From Mycobacterium sp. OTB74 (GTDB lineage: Bacteria > Actinomycetota > Actinomycetes > Mycobacteriales > Mycobacteriaceae): 64,000 bases of DNA. The DNA lies in NCBI RefSeq assembly GCF_029892685.1, contig NZ_JARXVD010000006.1, positions 124,001 to 188,000 of the forward strand, written 5' to 3'. Below the pieces are notes generated by a model. It was not told the origin of the DNA. It worked only from the letters and a program-made list of their open reading frames with translations, and ran no database searches. The position numbers and the translations under genes were made by a program. Positions 1 through 8,837 of the stretch are shown piece by piece (position 1 is the first letter of the stretch; each line of letters starts with the position of its first letter).

Positions 1-693
1 CAGGGCCATCAGCACTGGCCATCCGGTATTTACAAGATCTTTTACGTGGCGCAACAAACTAAGGCCGTGGTAAGTGTTTTTGCCGAAATCGTGGGTCGGA
101 TCGATCAAAATCGCGTCCCTGGAGACACCGATATCAACGGCGTGTTGGGCTGCCGATGTGACCTCCGCGAGGACGTCATCGACCACTCCGCGTTCGGTGA
201 TGCCGTAGTTGACCCGGAACGGCCGGGTGCGCGGAACCGCCCCACCGGTATGTGAACAGACCAGACCCGCACCGAATTCTGCGGCCACTTCCGGCAGGCC
301 CGGGTCGGCACCGGCCCAGGTGTCGTTGATCAGGTCGGCGCCGGCCGCGCAGGCTTCTTTGGCCACCTCGGCCCGCCAGGTGTCGACGCTGATCAACTGG
401 TCGGGGTATTCGCCGCGCAGCCATTCGACGAACGGCACCACCCGGGCGATTTCCTCATCGGCATCGACGGTGTTGCCCGGTCCGGCCTTGACCCCGCCGA
501 TGTCGATGACGTCGGCGCCATCCTCGATGGCGCCGCGCACTGCCTTTTTGGCGGCCTCGTCGCTGAAAGTAGCGCCCCGGTCGTAGAACGAATCAGGGGT
601 GCGGTTGACGATTGCCATGATCAGCGCACGGTCGCCCGCCACCGGACGGCCAAGAAAACGGCCGGTTTGACTGGGTGGGAACGGCGACTGCAC
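1..693 (-). CDS. folP2: Dihydropteroate synthase-like protein FolP2 (3' end cut by window)
   Basis: The visible part encodes 231 residues of a dihydropteroate synthase TIM barrel. The family's first substrate loop appears as MAIVNRTPDSF near residue 25, followed by GADVIDIGG, the strand with SVDTWRAEVA, and LINDTWAG. The reading frame stays open to base 1, so only the C-terminus is missing. The GTG at 693 is the first start upstream of the conserved core; an in-frame Met 24 codons later is already inside the conserved loop. The gene lies downstream of fadD6 on the same strand, as in M. tuberculosis Rv1206-Rv1207. FolP2 proteins of mycobacteria are reported to lack clear dihydropteroate synthase activity, unlike FolP1, so a folate role should not be assumed. 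Confidence 0.9.
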   Translation of the reverse strand, partial: MQSPFPPSQTGRFLGRPVAGDRALIMAIVNRTPDSFYDRGATFSDEAAKKAVRGAIEDGADVIDIGGVKAGPGNTVDADEEIARVVPFVEWLRGEYPDQLISVDTWRAEVAKEACAAGADLINDTWAGADPGLPEVAAEFGAGLVCSHTGGAVPRTRPFRVNYGITERGVVDDVLAEVTSAAQHAVDIGVSRDAILIDPTHDFGKNTYHGLSLLRHVKDLVNTGWPVLMAL

Positions 694-740
694 GGCTCCC
701 AGGTTATAGGGATGTCATGCGCGCCCACTCATCCATTGAT

Positions 741-789
741 TCTGCGGCTACGGTGACGCCCACTCACATTGTTCCGCCACAGCCGCAGA
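741..789. repeat. Inverted repeat between fadD6 and folP2
   Basis: The arms TCTGCGGCT (741-749) and AGCCGCAGA (781-789) are perfect complements around a 31-nt loop. A 10-bp direct repeat, CGCCCACTCA, occurs at 722-731 and 757-766. The 107-bp gap between the two same-strand genes holds nothing else visible. The loop is long for a terminator and there is no T-run, so this may be a weak terminator or a processing site. Confidence 0.3.
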
Positions 790-800
790 GTCAACGGTGA

Positions 801-2582
801 TCACTTGGGCTTCTGGCCGTCCTTCACCTCGACCGGGTATTCGGGATAGAACGGCACGTAGCCCCCCTCGCGCCCGGCCAACACGTACAGCGGGTCCGTG
901 ACGTCCGAGCCGTAGGCCTGTTTACGCAGGTCCACCTTCTGGCTCTTGAAGGTCGAGGTGTATGCCAGGGTCTGCACCACCCGGACGAACAACGGCACCG
1001 CGTACACCGGCAGATGCGCATAGGCCGCCGCGGCTAACGCCGCCCCGTCGAACTCCTGGCCGTCGCGCAACTGGACCGCGACCATGCCGGCCCGGCCGCC
1101 GCAGCCAGGGACCTCGACGCCATAGACCGTGCATTCCTCGATCTGGTGGTCCGTGCCCAGTGCCGCCTCCACCTCGGTGGTGGCGACGTTCTCACCCTTC
1201 CACCGGAAGGTGTCGCCGAGTCGGTCGGCGAAGGCGGCGTGCGCCAAGCCCTGGGCCCGCATCAGGTCACCGGTGTTGAACCAGACGTCGCCGTCCTTGA
1301 AGGCGTTGCGCACCAGCTTCTTCTCGGAGGCCGATTTCTCGGTGTAGCCGTCGAACGGCTGCAGGCTGTTGACCTTGCTGAGCAGCAGGCCCGGTTCACC
1401 GGACTTGACGCGGCGCAGCCTGCCGTCGGCGGCCCGAGCCGGTTCACCAGTCTCGAGGTCGTACTCCACGTATGCCACCGGAGATGGGCAGATGCCGGTG
1501 GTCTTGTCCACCCCGAACACATTCAGGAACGCGCTGTTGCCCTCGCTGGAGGCATAGAACTCGCATACCCGCGGGATACCGAAGCGGGTGGTGAACTCAT
1601 CCCAGATGGCGGGCCGCAAGCCATTGCCGGAGATAACGCGGATCTTGTGGGCGCGGTCGGTGGGCTTGGGCGGCTGGTTGAGCAGGTAGCCGCAGATTTC
1701 GCCGATGTAGATGAAGGCGGTGGCGTCGTACCGGATGACCTCGTCCCAGAACCGTGACGCCGAGAACGACCTGCCCAGCGCAAGGGTTGCTCCCGAATTG
1801 ATCACCGATGACACCGCAACGGTAAGGGCGTTGTTGTGGTACAGCGGCAGGCAGCAATACAGCGTGTCGCTGCTGTTCAGCCGCAGACCCAAACCGCCGA
1901 ACCCGCCGAGCGCACGCAGCCAGCGGTAGTGCGTCATGACGCTGGCCTTGGGCAGACCGGTGGTGCCCGAGGTGAAGATGTAGAACGCCTTCTCCTTGGC
2001 CACGATCTTGTCGGTGACAGCCGGGTTGGCGGTCGAGGCGCCGGTGGCTTGTTCGCGCATGTCCTCGACGGTCATCAGGCCCGCGATCAGTGCGGGGTCG
2101 GCACCGCTTTCGTTGACCGGCTCGACGAGGTCGGACTCGGCGACCACGACCTTGGCGCCCAACAGGCCCAGGCTGTGTGCCAGCACATTGCCGCGCTGGT
2201 GGTAGTTCACCATGCCGGCCACCGCGCCGCACTTGACCGTGGCCAGCATCAGCAACACCGCGTCCGGCGAGTTGCGCAGCATGATGCCGACGACGTCGCC
2301 GGGGACCACGCCACGGGCAGCCAGCACCGACGCATACCGGTTGACGGTCTCGTTGGCCTCGCGGTAGGTGATGCGCTGGTCATCGAACTTGATGAACACG
2401 TTGTCGGCGTATCGGGCGGCCCGTTCCTGGAAGACCTTGCCGATAGATGTCTGGGCCGTCGGGCGGGCACCGAAGCCCGTGATGATGCCGCGGACGATGG
2501 TCGGCGCATCCATCAGGAAGCCGGGCAGTTTCGTGGCGATATCAAGCAGTCCGACGCTGCCGCGGGAGGTGTCGTCACTCAT
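801..2582 (-). CDS. fadD6: Long-chain acyl-CoA synthetase FadD6
   Basis: An ATP-dependent fatty acyl-CoA ligase of 593 residues. It activates fatty acids through an acyl-adenylate and transfers them to CoA. The AMP-binding P-loop is at residues 201-218 (FTSGTTGLPKASVMTH). The adenylate-forming signatures FYASSEGN and FNTGDLMRAQG follow, then the hinge region DRLGDTFRWKGENVATTEVE. The N-terminal stretch LDIATKLPGFL is of the kind found in the FATP-like FadD6 group. It starts 11 bp after the LOG gene stop and is probably co-transcribed with it, with folP2 downstream, matching Rv1205-Rv1206-Rv1207. Chain-length preference cannot be read from the sequence. Confidence 0.93.
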   Translation of the reverse strand: MSDDTSRGSVGLLDIATKLPGFLMDAPTIVRGIITGFGARPTAQTSIGKVFQERAARYADNVFIKFDDQRITYREANETVNRYASVLAARGVVPGDVVGIMLRNSPDAVLLMLATVKCGAVAGMVNYHQRGNVLAHSLGLLGAKVVVAESDLVEPVNESGADPALIAGLMTVEDMREQATGASTANPAVTDKIVAKEKAFYIFTSGTTGLPKASVMTHYRWLRALGGFGGLGLRLNSSDTLYCCLPLYHNNALTVAVSSVINSGATLALGRSFSASRFWDEVIRYDATAFIYIGEICGYLLNQPPKPTDRAHKIRVISGNGLRPAIWDEFTTRFGIPRVCEFYASSEGNSAFLNVFGVDKTTGICPSPVAYVEYDLETGEPARAADGRLRRVKSGEPGLLLSKVNSLQPFDGYTEKSASEKKLVRNAFKDGDVWFNTGDLMRAQGLAHAAFADRLGDTFRWKGENVATTEVEAALGTDHQIEECTVYGVEVPGCGGRAGMVAVQLRDGQEFDGAALAAAAYAHLPVYAVPLFVRVVQTLAYTSTFKSQKVDLRKQAYGSDVTDPLYVLAGREGGYVPFYPEYPVEVKDGQKPK

Positions 2583-2593
2583 GGCCGATAACC

Positions 2594-3157
2594 CTAGTGA
2601 GCGACCTCACTTGGCTCACAGGCAGCCATCGCCGCGTCGACATCCCGGACGACCATCAAACGCTCCAGCGCACCCTCGGAGACGTAGCCGGTGCCGATCA
2701 GGGTGCGCAACCAGTCCAGTAGACCGTCGTAATGGCCGTCCGGGTCGAGCATCACCAGCGGCTTGTCGTGCATGCCGAGATAACCGGCAGTCCAAGCCTC
2801 GAAGAACTCTTCAAGAGTGCCGATGCCACCAGGCAGCACCAGGAATGCGCCGGCGCGGTCCTCCATGACCTGCTTTCGTTCGCGCATGGTGTCGGTGACG
2901 ATCAACTCGTCGGCCTCGGTGTCGGCAAGTTCGCGATGCACCAGTTGTTTCGGGATGACGCCGACGGTCCGGCCACCGCCGGCACGGGCGCCGTCGGCAA
3001 CCGCGCCCATGGCCGAGACGTTCCCGCCGCCGGACACCAATGTCCAGCCGCGCTCGCCGATGGCACGGCCGACGGCACCGGCAAGCGCAAGCAGTTCCGG
3101 GTGGCGGGGCCCCGAAGCGCAGTAGACACAGACGGCGTGGGAAGTCTCGGCGGGCAC
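2594..3157 (-). CDS. LOG family protein (cytokinin riboside 5'-monophosphate phosphoribohydrolase-like, Rv1205 orthologue)
   Basis: A 187-residue Rossmann-like protein with the LOG signature PGGIGTLEEFFEAWT around residue 105 and the upstream loop GWTLVSGGGNVSAMGAVADGA. LOG proteins hydrolyse N6-modified AMP to free base and ribose 5-phosphate. In M. tuberculosis, Rv1205 is the cytokinin-releasing enzyme that accumulates in proteasome mutants. The catalytic PGGxGTxxE motif is intact. It is the first gene of the LOG-fadD6-folP2 run. The ATG at 3157 sits directly before the conserved VCVYCASG strand, so a longer N-terminus is unlikely. Confidence 0.9.
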   Translation of the reverse strand: MPAETSHAVCVYCASGPRHPELLALAGAVGRAIGERGWTLVSGGGNVSAMGAVADGARAGGGRTVGVIPKQLVHRELADTEADELIVTDTMRERKQVMEDRAGAFLVLPGGIGTLEEFFEAWTAGYLGMHDKPLVMLDPDGHYDGLLDWLRTLIGTGYVSEGALERLMVVRDVDAAMAACEPSEVAH

Positions 3158-3233
3158 AGCGCCACGCTAGACGACAGCCGGTTGCCTGTCCGGAGCCGGC
3201 CGATTTCCCGTCGGACGGCCACCCACCACGGCC

Positions 3234-3256
3234 GTAACATGGATCACAACTGTTAC
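3234..3256. promoter_or_regulatory. Short inverted repeat upstream of the EspC-like gene
   Basis: GTAACA (3234-3239) and TGTTAC (3251-3256) are perfect complements separated by 11 nt. They lie just before the Shine-Dalgarno-rich stretch GGAGGACTGAGG that precedes the ATG at 3271. The spacing would suit a dimeric repressor site, but six-base arms can arise by chance. Confidence 0.25.
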
Positions 3257-3270
3257 CCGGAGGACTGAGG

Positions 3271-4149
3271 ATGGCCGATCCGCTGTACGTCAATACCGAA
3301 GGTGTGTTGGGGTTTTCGCATCTCCACGACGCCATCTCCGGTTCTGTCGGCGAATTGCACGGGGCTATCGGTGACAACACCGATGCCAGTCACGGCTTGA
3401 TCGCCTTCCCGCTGAACTCGACGTTCAGCCACACCCTGGACAGCCGCGGCCATGTGCTGAAAGGGGCCAAGGCCGACGGGGAACGCATGTCCGAATCTCT
3501 GAAACGCGCCGCCTCGGCATACGGCGGGGCCGACGAACAAGGCGCCGAAGCTGTGGCCAACGCGGCCGAGGGCATTCCCGGGCACGGCGGACCGAGCGCA
3601 GGCACGCCCGGCGGTCTGGGCGCTGCGGTCCCAGGAGGTGCGGGCGCGGGACAAATGGGTCAGGTGCTCGGCCAGGTGGGCCAGCAGGTCGGTCAGGTGG
3701 CGCAGTCGATCGCGCAGCCGATTCAGGGGCTGGTGCAGTCGCTGGCTCAGATCCCGCAGCAGCTGGCGCAGAGCCTGAGCGGCTTGGGTGGGGGCGTGGG
3801 CGGCGGTTTGGGTGGCGGCCTCGGTGGTGGACTGGGTGACGGGACCGGACACCTGGGCCAGTCGGCTTCGATGGACCACGACGCGCCGGGCGGCGGCGGC
3901 CATGGCGATCACGCCGGCGGGTCGGGTCACGACGGGCTCGGCGACGAGAAGGACCACGACAAGAACCACAAGAAAGACCGTGACCGCGAGTTCGATCGCA
4001 AAGCCGACGGGCGCGACGGTGACGGAGTCGAGCTGCTCAGTGATCACAGCCCGGGTGGTACCGACGACCATGCGTCCGGGGGCGTCGTGGGCGGAAGTAC
4101 CGCGAGTCCGCCGCGCCGGCCGGCTCAGACCCGGCCGCAGGACATCTAG
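3271..4149 (+). CDS. EspC-like type VII secretion substrate with Gly/Gln-rich and charged C-terminus
   Basis: A 292-residue protein. Residues 1-95 form two predicted helices typical of EspC/WXG100-like ESX substrates, with the general secretion signal YxxxD present as YGGAD at residues 84-88. Residues 110-200 are rich in Gly, Gln and Ala (QVGQQVGQVAQSIAQPIQG), ending in a glycine run. Residues 205-285 are strongly charged (HDGLGDEKDHDKNHKKDRDR). A strong ribosome site (GGAGGACTGAGG) precedes the ATG. No ESX machinery gene is nearby, so export by an ESX system encoded elsewhere is inferred from the motif. It sits between the LOG gene and an ABC-F gene and overlaps the latter tail-to-tail by 4 bp. 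The M. tuberculosis locus has no such gene as far as I recall. Confidence 0.7.
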   Translation: MADPLYVNTEGVLGFSHLHDAISGSVGELHGAIGDNTDASHGLIAFPLNSTFSHTLDSRGHVLKGAKADGERMSESLKRAASAYGGADEQGAEAVANAAEGIPGHGGPSAGTPGGLGAAVPGGAGAGQMGQVLGQVGQQVGQVAQSIAQPIQGLVQSLAQIPQQLAQSLSGLGGGVGGGLGGGLGGGLGDGTGHLGQSASMDHDAPGGGGHGDHAGGSGHDGLGDEKDHDKNHKKDRDREFDRKADGRDGDGVELLSDHSPGGTDDHASGGVVGGSTASPPRRPAQTRPQDI

Positions 4150-5735
4150 CCCGGCAGCCGGATTCTGCGGTCGATGCCGATGGCATCGAGAAAGCGCTCG
4201 TCGTGGCTCACCACAATGACGGCACCGCGATAGGCGTTGAGCGCGGACTCCAGCTGCCCGACGCTGACCAGGTCCAGATTGTTGGTGGGTTCGTCGAGCA
4301 GCAACAGTTGCGGCGCAGGCTCGGCGTAGAGCACACACGCCAGCGTGGCGCGCAGTCGTTCCCCACCCGATAGCTGCCCGACGGGTAGCTCAACCCCGTT
4401 GCCCCGAAACAGAAATTGCGCCAATAGGTGCATATGCCGGGTGATGCTCAGCGTCGGGGCCCAGGCGGCCAGGTTGTCCAGTACGCTGCGCTGCTCGTCG
4501 AGCAAATCCAGGCGCTGGGACAAGTAGGCGATCCGCTCGACGCCGCGGGTCAAGTTTCCAGTGTCGGGTTGCAGGTCTCGGGTGATCATTCGCAGCAGCG
4601 TGGACTTTCCGGTGCCGTTGCGCCCAATCAGGGCAATCCGCTCGGGGCCGCGGATGTCGATGTCTATTCCGTTGTCGCCAAACAGCATTCGCCCACCACG
4701 GCTGATATTCATACTCTCTGCGTGCAGGACGGTTCGACCGGCGGGCACCTCGGTGGCGGGTAGATCCAGGGCGATGACGTCGTCGTCCCGCACCGCACGT
4801 TCTGCACCGTCAAGACGCTGCTTGGCGTCGTCCACCCGTTTGGCGTGGACGCCGTCGGCGCGGGCCGCTGATTCCTGCGCGTTGCGTTTGAGTTTTCCGG
4901 CAATGATTTTCGGTAGCCCAGCATCCTTGACGTTACGCGCGGCGGTACCGGCCCGACGGGCCGCGCGTTCGCGAGCCTGTTGCATCTGCCGCTTCTCCTG
5001 CTTGAGCTGCAGTTCCGCGGTGCGCACATCAGCTTCGGCCACCCGTTGTGCTTGTTCCACCGCAGCTTGGTATTCGGCGAAGTTGCCCCCGTAGAACGCG
5101 ACTTCACCGTCGCGCAACTCAGCGATCCGGTCCATCCGATCCAGCAACATGCGGTCGTGGCCGACCACCAGCAGCGTCCCCCGATAGTCATCCAGGGCGA
5201 AGTAAAGACGTTGCCGCGCATCGGAATCCAGATTATTTGTCGGTTCGTCGAGCAACAGTACGTCGGGACGCCGTAACAGCTGCGCGACCAACCCCAGCAT
5301 GATCACCTCTCCCCCAGACAATGTGCCGACGGTGCGGTCAAGCGGGATATCCAAGCCCAGCCTGGCCAACTGCGCGGTCGATCGCTGCTCGACGTCCCAG
5401 TCGTCACCGATGACGGCAAACACCGCTTCGGAAGCGTCGCCGTCGGCCAGCGCCTGCAACGCGGCCAAAACCCCTGCAATGCCGAGGATTTCGGCAACAG
5501 TGAGGTCAGTTGCCAACGGCAGCGCCTGGGGCAGGTAGCCGACCGAACCCTCGACCGTCACTGTGCCACCGGTTGGTTTGAGTTGGCCGGCAATGAGTTT
5601 GAGCAGAGTGCTCTTGCCCTCGCCATTGGGAGCGACCAAGCCGGTGCGACCCTCGGGGACGGTGAACGACAGGTCATTGAACAAAGGGGTGTCGTCCGGC
5701 CAGGCGAATGACAGGTGTGAACAGACAATAGACAT
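4146..5735 (-). CDS. ABC-F family ATPase (duplicated ATP-binding cassette, no membrane segments)
   Basis: A soluble protein of 529 residues with two ABC domains. The first has a Walker A at residues 35-43 (APNGEGKST) and a Walker B, LLLDEPTNNLD. The second has GRNGTGKST and again LLLDEPTNNLD. Between them lies a long charged linker (residues about 230-330) rich in Arg, Lys, Gln and Ala, as in ABC-F proteins that act at the ribosomal E-site. The family includes translation factors (EttA type) and antibiotic-resistance ribosome protectors (Msr/Vga type). The sequence alone does not decide between them. The signature of the first domain is SGGEVIMLG and of the second SGGERLRA. A GGAG site precedes the ATG. 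The gene is not in the equivalent M. tuberculosis position. Confidence 0.88.
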   Translation of the reverse strand: MSIVCSHLSFAWPDDTPLFNDLSFTVPEGRTGLVAPNGEGKSTLLKLIAGQLKPTGGTVTVEGSVGYLPQALPLATDLTVAEILGIAGVLAALQALADGDASEAVFAVIGDDWDVEQRSTAQLARLGLDIPLDRTVGTLSGGEVIMLGLVAQLLRRPDVLLLDEPTNNLDSDARQRLYFALDDYRGTLLVVGHDRMLLDRMDRIAELRDGEVAFYGGNFAEYQAAVEQAQRVAEADVRTAELQLKQEKRQMQQARERAARRAGTAARNVKDAGLPKIIAGKLKRNAQESAARADGVHAKRVDDAKQRLDGAERAVRDDDVIALDLPATEVPAGRTVLHAESMNISRGGRMLFGDNGIDIDIRGPERIALIGRNGTGKSTLLRMITRDLQPDTGNLTRGVERIAYLSQRLDLLDEQRSVLDNLAAWAPTLSITRHMHLLAQFLFRGNGVELPVGQLSGGERLRATLACVLYAEPAPQLLLLDEPTNNLDLVSVGQLESALNAYRGAVIVVSHDERFLDAIGIDRRIRLPG

Positions 5736-5920
5736 GCTGGTACTCCAAAGCGATACGGGCGCTGTGCTTTATGTGTGACACGGCGCCGCCGTACAGAACA
5801 GGAACGAATCGACTCTCGGGATTACCCGGAGATGTCGTCTCCCAGCATGTTTTCGGCCCACCTCGGTTGACAGCAGTTGCAAGTTCCACAGTACACAGGG
5901 GCGCAACCGATTATCTCCGG

Positions 5921-6286
5921 TCAGGAGTAGCCGCGCAGCCGATCCAGCTGTCGCCGTTCACGTTTGGTGGGCCGGCCGGCTCCCCGATCACGAACCGGGA
6001 CAGCGGGTACCGTCACCTTGGACGGTGGCGGCGGGCTGCGGTCGATCAGGCATTCCGATGCGACGGCAGCCCCTACCCGCTTTGCGATCGGCCGGATTAC
6101 CTCCACGATGCGCTCACGCCCGTCAAGCCGGACGCGTACTTCATCACCGGGCCCCACCAACTGCGCAGGCTTGGCGGTGACGTCGTTGACGCAGACGTGC
6201 CCCGCCCGGCACGCAGCGGCAGCCATGGACCGGGTCTTGGTGATCCGGACGGCCCAAATCCAGCTGTCGACGCGAACGCTGCTCAA
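5921..6286 (-). CDS. RNA-binding S4 domain protein (Hsp15-like)
   Basis: A 121-residue protein with an S4 RNA-binding fold at residues 3-60 ([20 protein letters not shown], then [20 protein letters not shown]). This is the arrangement of the Hsp15/YrfH family, which recognises stalled large ribosomal subunits carrying peptidyl-tRNA. The C-terminus is basic ([16 protein letters not shown]), also typical. Its ATG overlaps the dapE stop by 4 bp (ATGA), so it is translationally coupled to dapE. Its role in mycobacteria is not established. Confidence 0.85.
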   Translation of the reverse strand: MSSVRVDSWIWAVRITKTRSMAAAACRAGHVCVNDVTAKPAQLVGPGDEVRVRLDGRERIVEVIRPIAKRVGAAVASECLIDRSPPPPSKVTVPAVPVRDRGAGRPTKRERRQLDRLRGYS

Positions 6287-7350
6287 TTCGTCAGATACCG
6301 CCGCAACATCTCGGTCGTCGCGGCAATGGCCGCCACCGACACCCGCTCATCGGACTTGTGCGCCAGGTTCGGATCGCCAGGTCCGTAGTTGACTGCCGGA
6401 ATGCCAAGGGCTGCAAAGCGAGCCACGTCGGTCCAGCCGTATTTCGCCCGTACCTGACCGCCTGCTGCAGCGACCAGCGCAGCCGCTGCGGGCTGGGTCA
6501 GGCCGGGCAACGCGCCGGCCGCGGCGTCGGTCTGTTCGATGCTGACGTCCAGTCCGGCGAATACCTCGCGGACATGAGCCAGCGCCTGGTCGACGCTGCG
6601 GTCGGGCGCGAACCGGAAGTTGACGGTCACCGACGCTGCATCCGGGATCACGTTGCCGGCGATGCCGCCGTCGATCCGCACCGCGGACAGGCCCTCACGG
6701 TAAACGCAGCCGTCGATGTCCACCTGCCGGGCCTGATAGCTGGTCAATCGATCCAGCACCGCACCCAGTTTGTGAATGGCGTTGTCGCCCAACCAGGACC
6801 GTGCCGAGTGCGCGCGGGTTCCGTTGGCGCGCACCACTACTCGCAGCGTGCCCTGGCAGCCCGCCTCGATGTAGCCCCCCGACGGTTCGCCGAGGATCGC
6901 GACATCGGCCGCCAGCCAGTACGGCAGCTCGCGTTCGATACGACCCAGGCCGTTGGCACTGGCTTCGATCTCTTCGCAGTCGTACATCACCAGCGTGATG
7001 TCGTGCGTCGGTTCGGTAATGGTGGCGGCCAGGTGCAGGAACACCGCATCGCCGGCCTTCATGTCAGAGGTGCCGCAGCCCCACAGCTCGTCGCTGTCGA
7101 GTCGGCTGGGCAGGTTGTCCGCGGCCGGAACCGTATCGGTGTGCCCGGCCAGCAGCACCCGTGACGGCCTGCCGAGGTTGGTGCGGGCCAGCACCGCATC
7201 GCCATTGCGGATCACCTCGAAGTGCGGCGCCTGCGCCTTGAGTGCGGCTTCGATCTCGTCGGCGATGCGCTGTTCGTGCCGCGACTCGCTGGGAATGTCG
7301 ACCAGGGCGGCGGTCAAGGCGATCGGGTCGGCGCGCAGATCCAGCATCAA
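6283..7350 (-). CDS. dapE: Succinyl-diaminopimelate desuccinylase DapE
   Basis: A 355-residue M20-family metallohydrolase that removes succinate from N-succinyl-LL-diaminopimelate, a late step to meso-DAP and lysine. Metal and catalytic motifs are intact: [10 protein letters not shown] (His ligand and neighbouring Asp), [14 protein letters not shown] (bridging Asp), YDCEEIEA (general-base Glu and Glu ligand) and LGEPSGG. A dimerisation domain insert follows around residues 175-285. It is transcribed divergently from dapD with a 66-bp shared upstream region, as in Rv1202/Rv1201c, placing consecutive pathway steps under adjacent promoters. Confidence 0.94.
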   Translation of the reverse strand: MMLDLRADPIALTAALVDIPSESRHEQRIADEIEAALKAQAPHFEVIRNGDAVLARTNLGRPSRVLLAGHTDTVPAADNLPSRLDSDELWGCGTSDMKAGDAVFLHLAATITEPTHDITLVMYDCEEIEASANGLGRIERELPYWLAADVAILGEPSGGYIEAGCQGTLRVVVRANGTRAHSARSWLGDNAIHKLGAVLDRLTSYQARQVDIDGCVYREGLSAVRIDGGIAGNVIPDAASVTVNFRFAPDRSVDQALAHVREVFAGLDVSIEQTDAAAGALPGLTQPAAAALVAAAGGQVRAKYGWTDVARFAALGIPAVNYGPGDPNLAHKSDERVSVAAIAATTEMLRRYLTN

Positions 7351-7402
7351 CCCAGGCTAGCGGGTCCCTTCCCCCGATCTCCCCAGCTCTCGGCGCGGAC
7401 AG

Positions 7403-7408
7403 TAACCT
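7403..7408 (+). promoter_or_regulatory. Putative -10 box of dapD
   Basis: TAACCT fits the mycobacterial TANNNT -10 consensus and ends 8 nt before the GTG at 7417. There is no ribosome-binding site, so a leaderless or near-leaderless transcript is likely. Confidence 0.4.
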
Positions 7409-7416
7409 TGAGCAAC

Positions 7417-8340
7417 GTGACTTCTGCATCTGGCATCGGCATCGCGACCATCACCGCCGACGGAACTGTCCTGGATACCTGGTTCCCCGCGCCCGCGCTG
7501 TCGGCCGACGCCGCGGCCGGTCCGGTCCCCGCGGAGTTGGAGGCCCTGGTCGGCAGCGACGACGACCGCGGTGTGCGCACCGAAATCGTCCGCACCACCA
7601 TCGCCTCGCTGGACGACAAGCCCGTCGACGCGCACGACGCCTACCTGCGCCTGCACCTGCTGTCGCACCGGCTGATCGCGCCGCACGGCGCCAACATGGA
7701 CGGAATCTTCGGCTTGCTGACCAACGTGGTGTGGACCAACTTCGGCCCGTGTGCGGTCGAGGGCTTCGAGACGGTGCGCGCACGGTTGCGCCGTCGCGGC
7801 GCGGTTGCTGTCTACGGCGTCGATAAGTTCCCGCGCATGGTCGACTACGTGCTGCCGTCGGGCGTCCGGATCGCCGACGCCGACCGGGTCCGCCTGGGCG
7901 CGCACCTGGCGTCCGGCACCACCGTCATGCACGAGGGCTTCGTCAACTTCAACGCCGGCACCCTGGGCACCTCGATGGTGGAGGGCCGAATCTCGGGCGG
8001 CGTGGTGGTCGGTGACGGTTCCGACGTCGGCGGCGGCGCCTCGATCATGGGCACGCTGTCCGGCGGCGGCAAAGAGGTCATCTCCGTGGGTAAGCGCTGT
8101 CTGCTGGGCGCCAACGCCGGCCTGGGCATCTCGCTGGGAGACGACTGCGTGGTCGAGGCCGGCCTGTACGTCACCGCAGGCACCAAGGTGACCACCGCCG
8201 ATGGTCAGACCATCAAGGCCGTCGAATTGTCCGGCGCCAACAACCTGCTGTTCCGGCGAAACTCGGTCAGTGGCGCGGTCGAGGTGGTCAAGCGCGACGG
8301 CACCGGCATCACCTTGAACGAGGCGCTGCACGCCAACTGA
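7417..8340 (+). CDS. dapD: Tetrahydrodipicolinate N-succinyltransferase DapD
   Basis: A 307-residue transferase that adds succinate to tetrahydrodipicolinate. It is a trimer with a left-handed beta-helix. The hexapeptide-repeat region is visible from about residue 165 ([63 protein letters not shown]). It closely resembles mycobacterial Rv1201c throughout, ending NEALHAN. The GTG at 7417 is chosen because a -10 box lies 8 nt upstream. A TTG at 7408 would give an N-terminus (MSNVTSASG) resembling the M. tuberculosis protein and cannot be excluded. Confidence 0.94.
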   Translation: MTSASGIGIATITADGTVLDTWFPAPALSADAAAGPVPAELEALVGSDDDRGVRTEIVRTTIASLDDKPVDAHDAYLRLHLLSHRLIAPHGANMDGIFGLLTNVVWTNFGPCAVEGFETVRARLRRRGAVAVYGVDKFPRMVDYVLPSGVRIADADRVRLGAHLASGTTVMHEGFVNFNAGTLGTSMVEGRISGGVVVGDGSDVGGGASIMGTLSGGGKEVISVGKRCLLGANAGLGISLGDDCVVEAGLYVTAGTKVTTADGQTIKAVELSGANNLLFRRNSVSGAVEVVKRDGTGITLNEALHAN

Positions 8341-8353
8341 TTTCGGCGGGCCG

Positions 8354-8779
8354 TCAGGTCCAGGGGCCGACGCCGGTCACCTTGTCGATGCGGATGCGGG
8401 TCAGGTATCCCGGGGGTGCATCCGGCGGCGGGAACTTGCCGTTGAAATCTGGCGCCAGCACATTGTTCAGTCGGGTGAGTACCTCGGGGGCCCCACCCTC
8501 GACGATCCGGGCGGTGCCGGTGATCGCCAGGTAGGGCACGACGGGCTGCGAGCCGCGGTCGGCGCCGACAATTGTCAGCGCCACCCGGCCGTCCCGCCGC
8601 GCATTGCGGACCTTCTTGTGCTCGCTGAGATGAGCGCTGACCAGTTCGTCGCCGTCCGGAGTGGATTGCAGTTCCACCCAGACCACCGAAACCTGGGGGC
8701 TGCCGTCTGCATTCAGCGTTACCAATGTCGCGTTGGCACCGTCGCCGATCAGGGCGCGGGCGTTGTCGTTCAGTCGCAT
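8354..8779 (-). CDS. PPOX-class split-barrel oxidoreductase, probably F420-binding
   Basis: A 141-residue split beta-barrel protein of the pyridoxamine-phosphate-oxidase-like superfamily. The start (MRLNDNARALIGDGANATLVTLNADGSP...VSVVWVE) and the conserved HLSEHKKVRNARRDGRVALTI segment match the F420-dependent mycobacterial subgroup that includes Rv1155. The cofactor is inferred from family and from fbiC in the same window. The ATG at 8779 is used because upstream sequence in the frame does not resemble the family. It lies downstream of fadD36 on the same strand with a 58-bp gap. It occupies the interval between fadD36 and dapD where M. tuberculosis carries esxKL and PE/PPE genes. Confidence 0.82.
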   Translation of the reverse strand: MRLNDNARALIGDGANATLVTLNADGSPQVSVVWVELQSTPDGDELVSAHLSEHKKVRNARRDGRVALTIVGADRGSQPVVPYLAITGTARIVEGGAPEVLTRLNNVLAPDFNGKFPPPDAPPGYLTRIRIDKVTGVGPWT

Positions 8780-8837
8780 GGTGATGAGAATGTCACGACG
8801 GTGCGCGGTATTCCCGACCTTCGACGCACGTTCGTGG

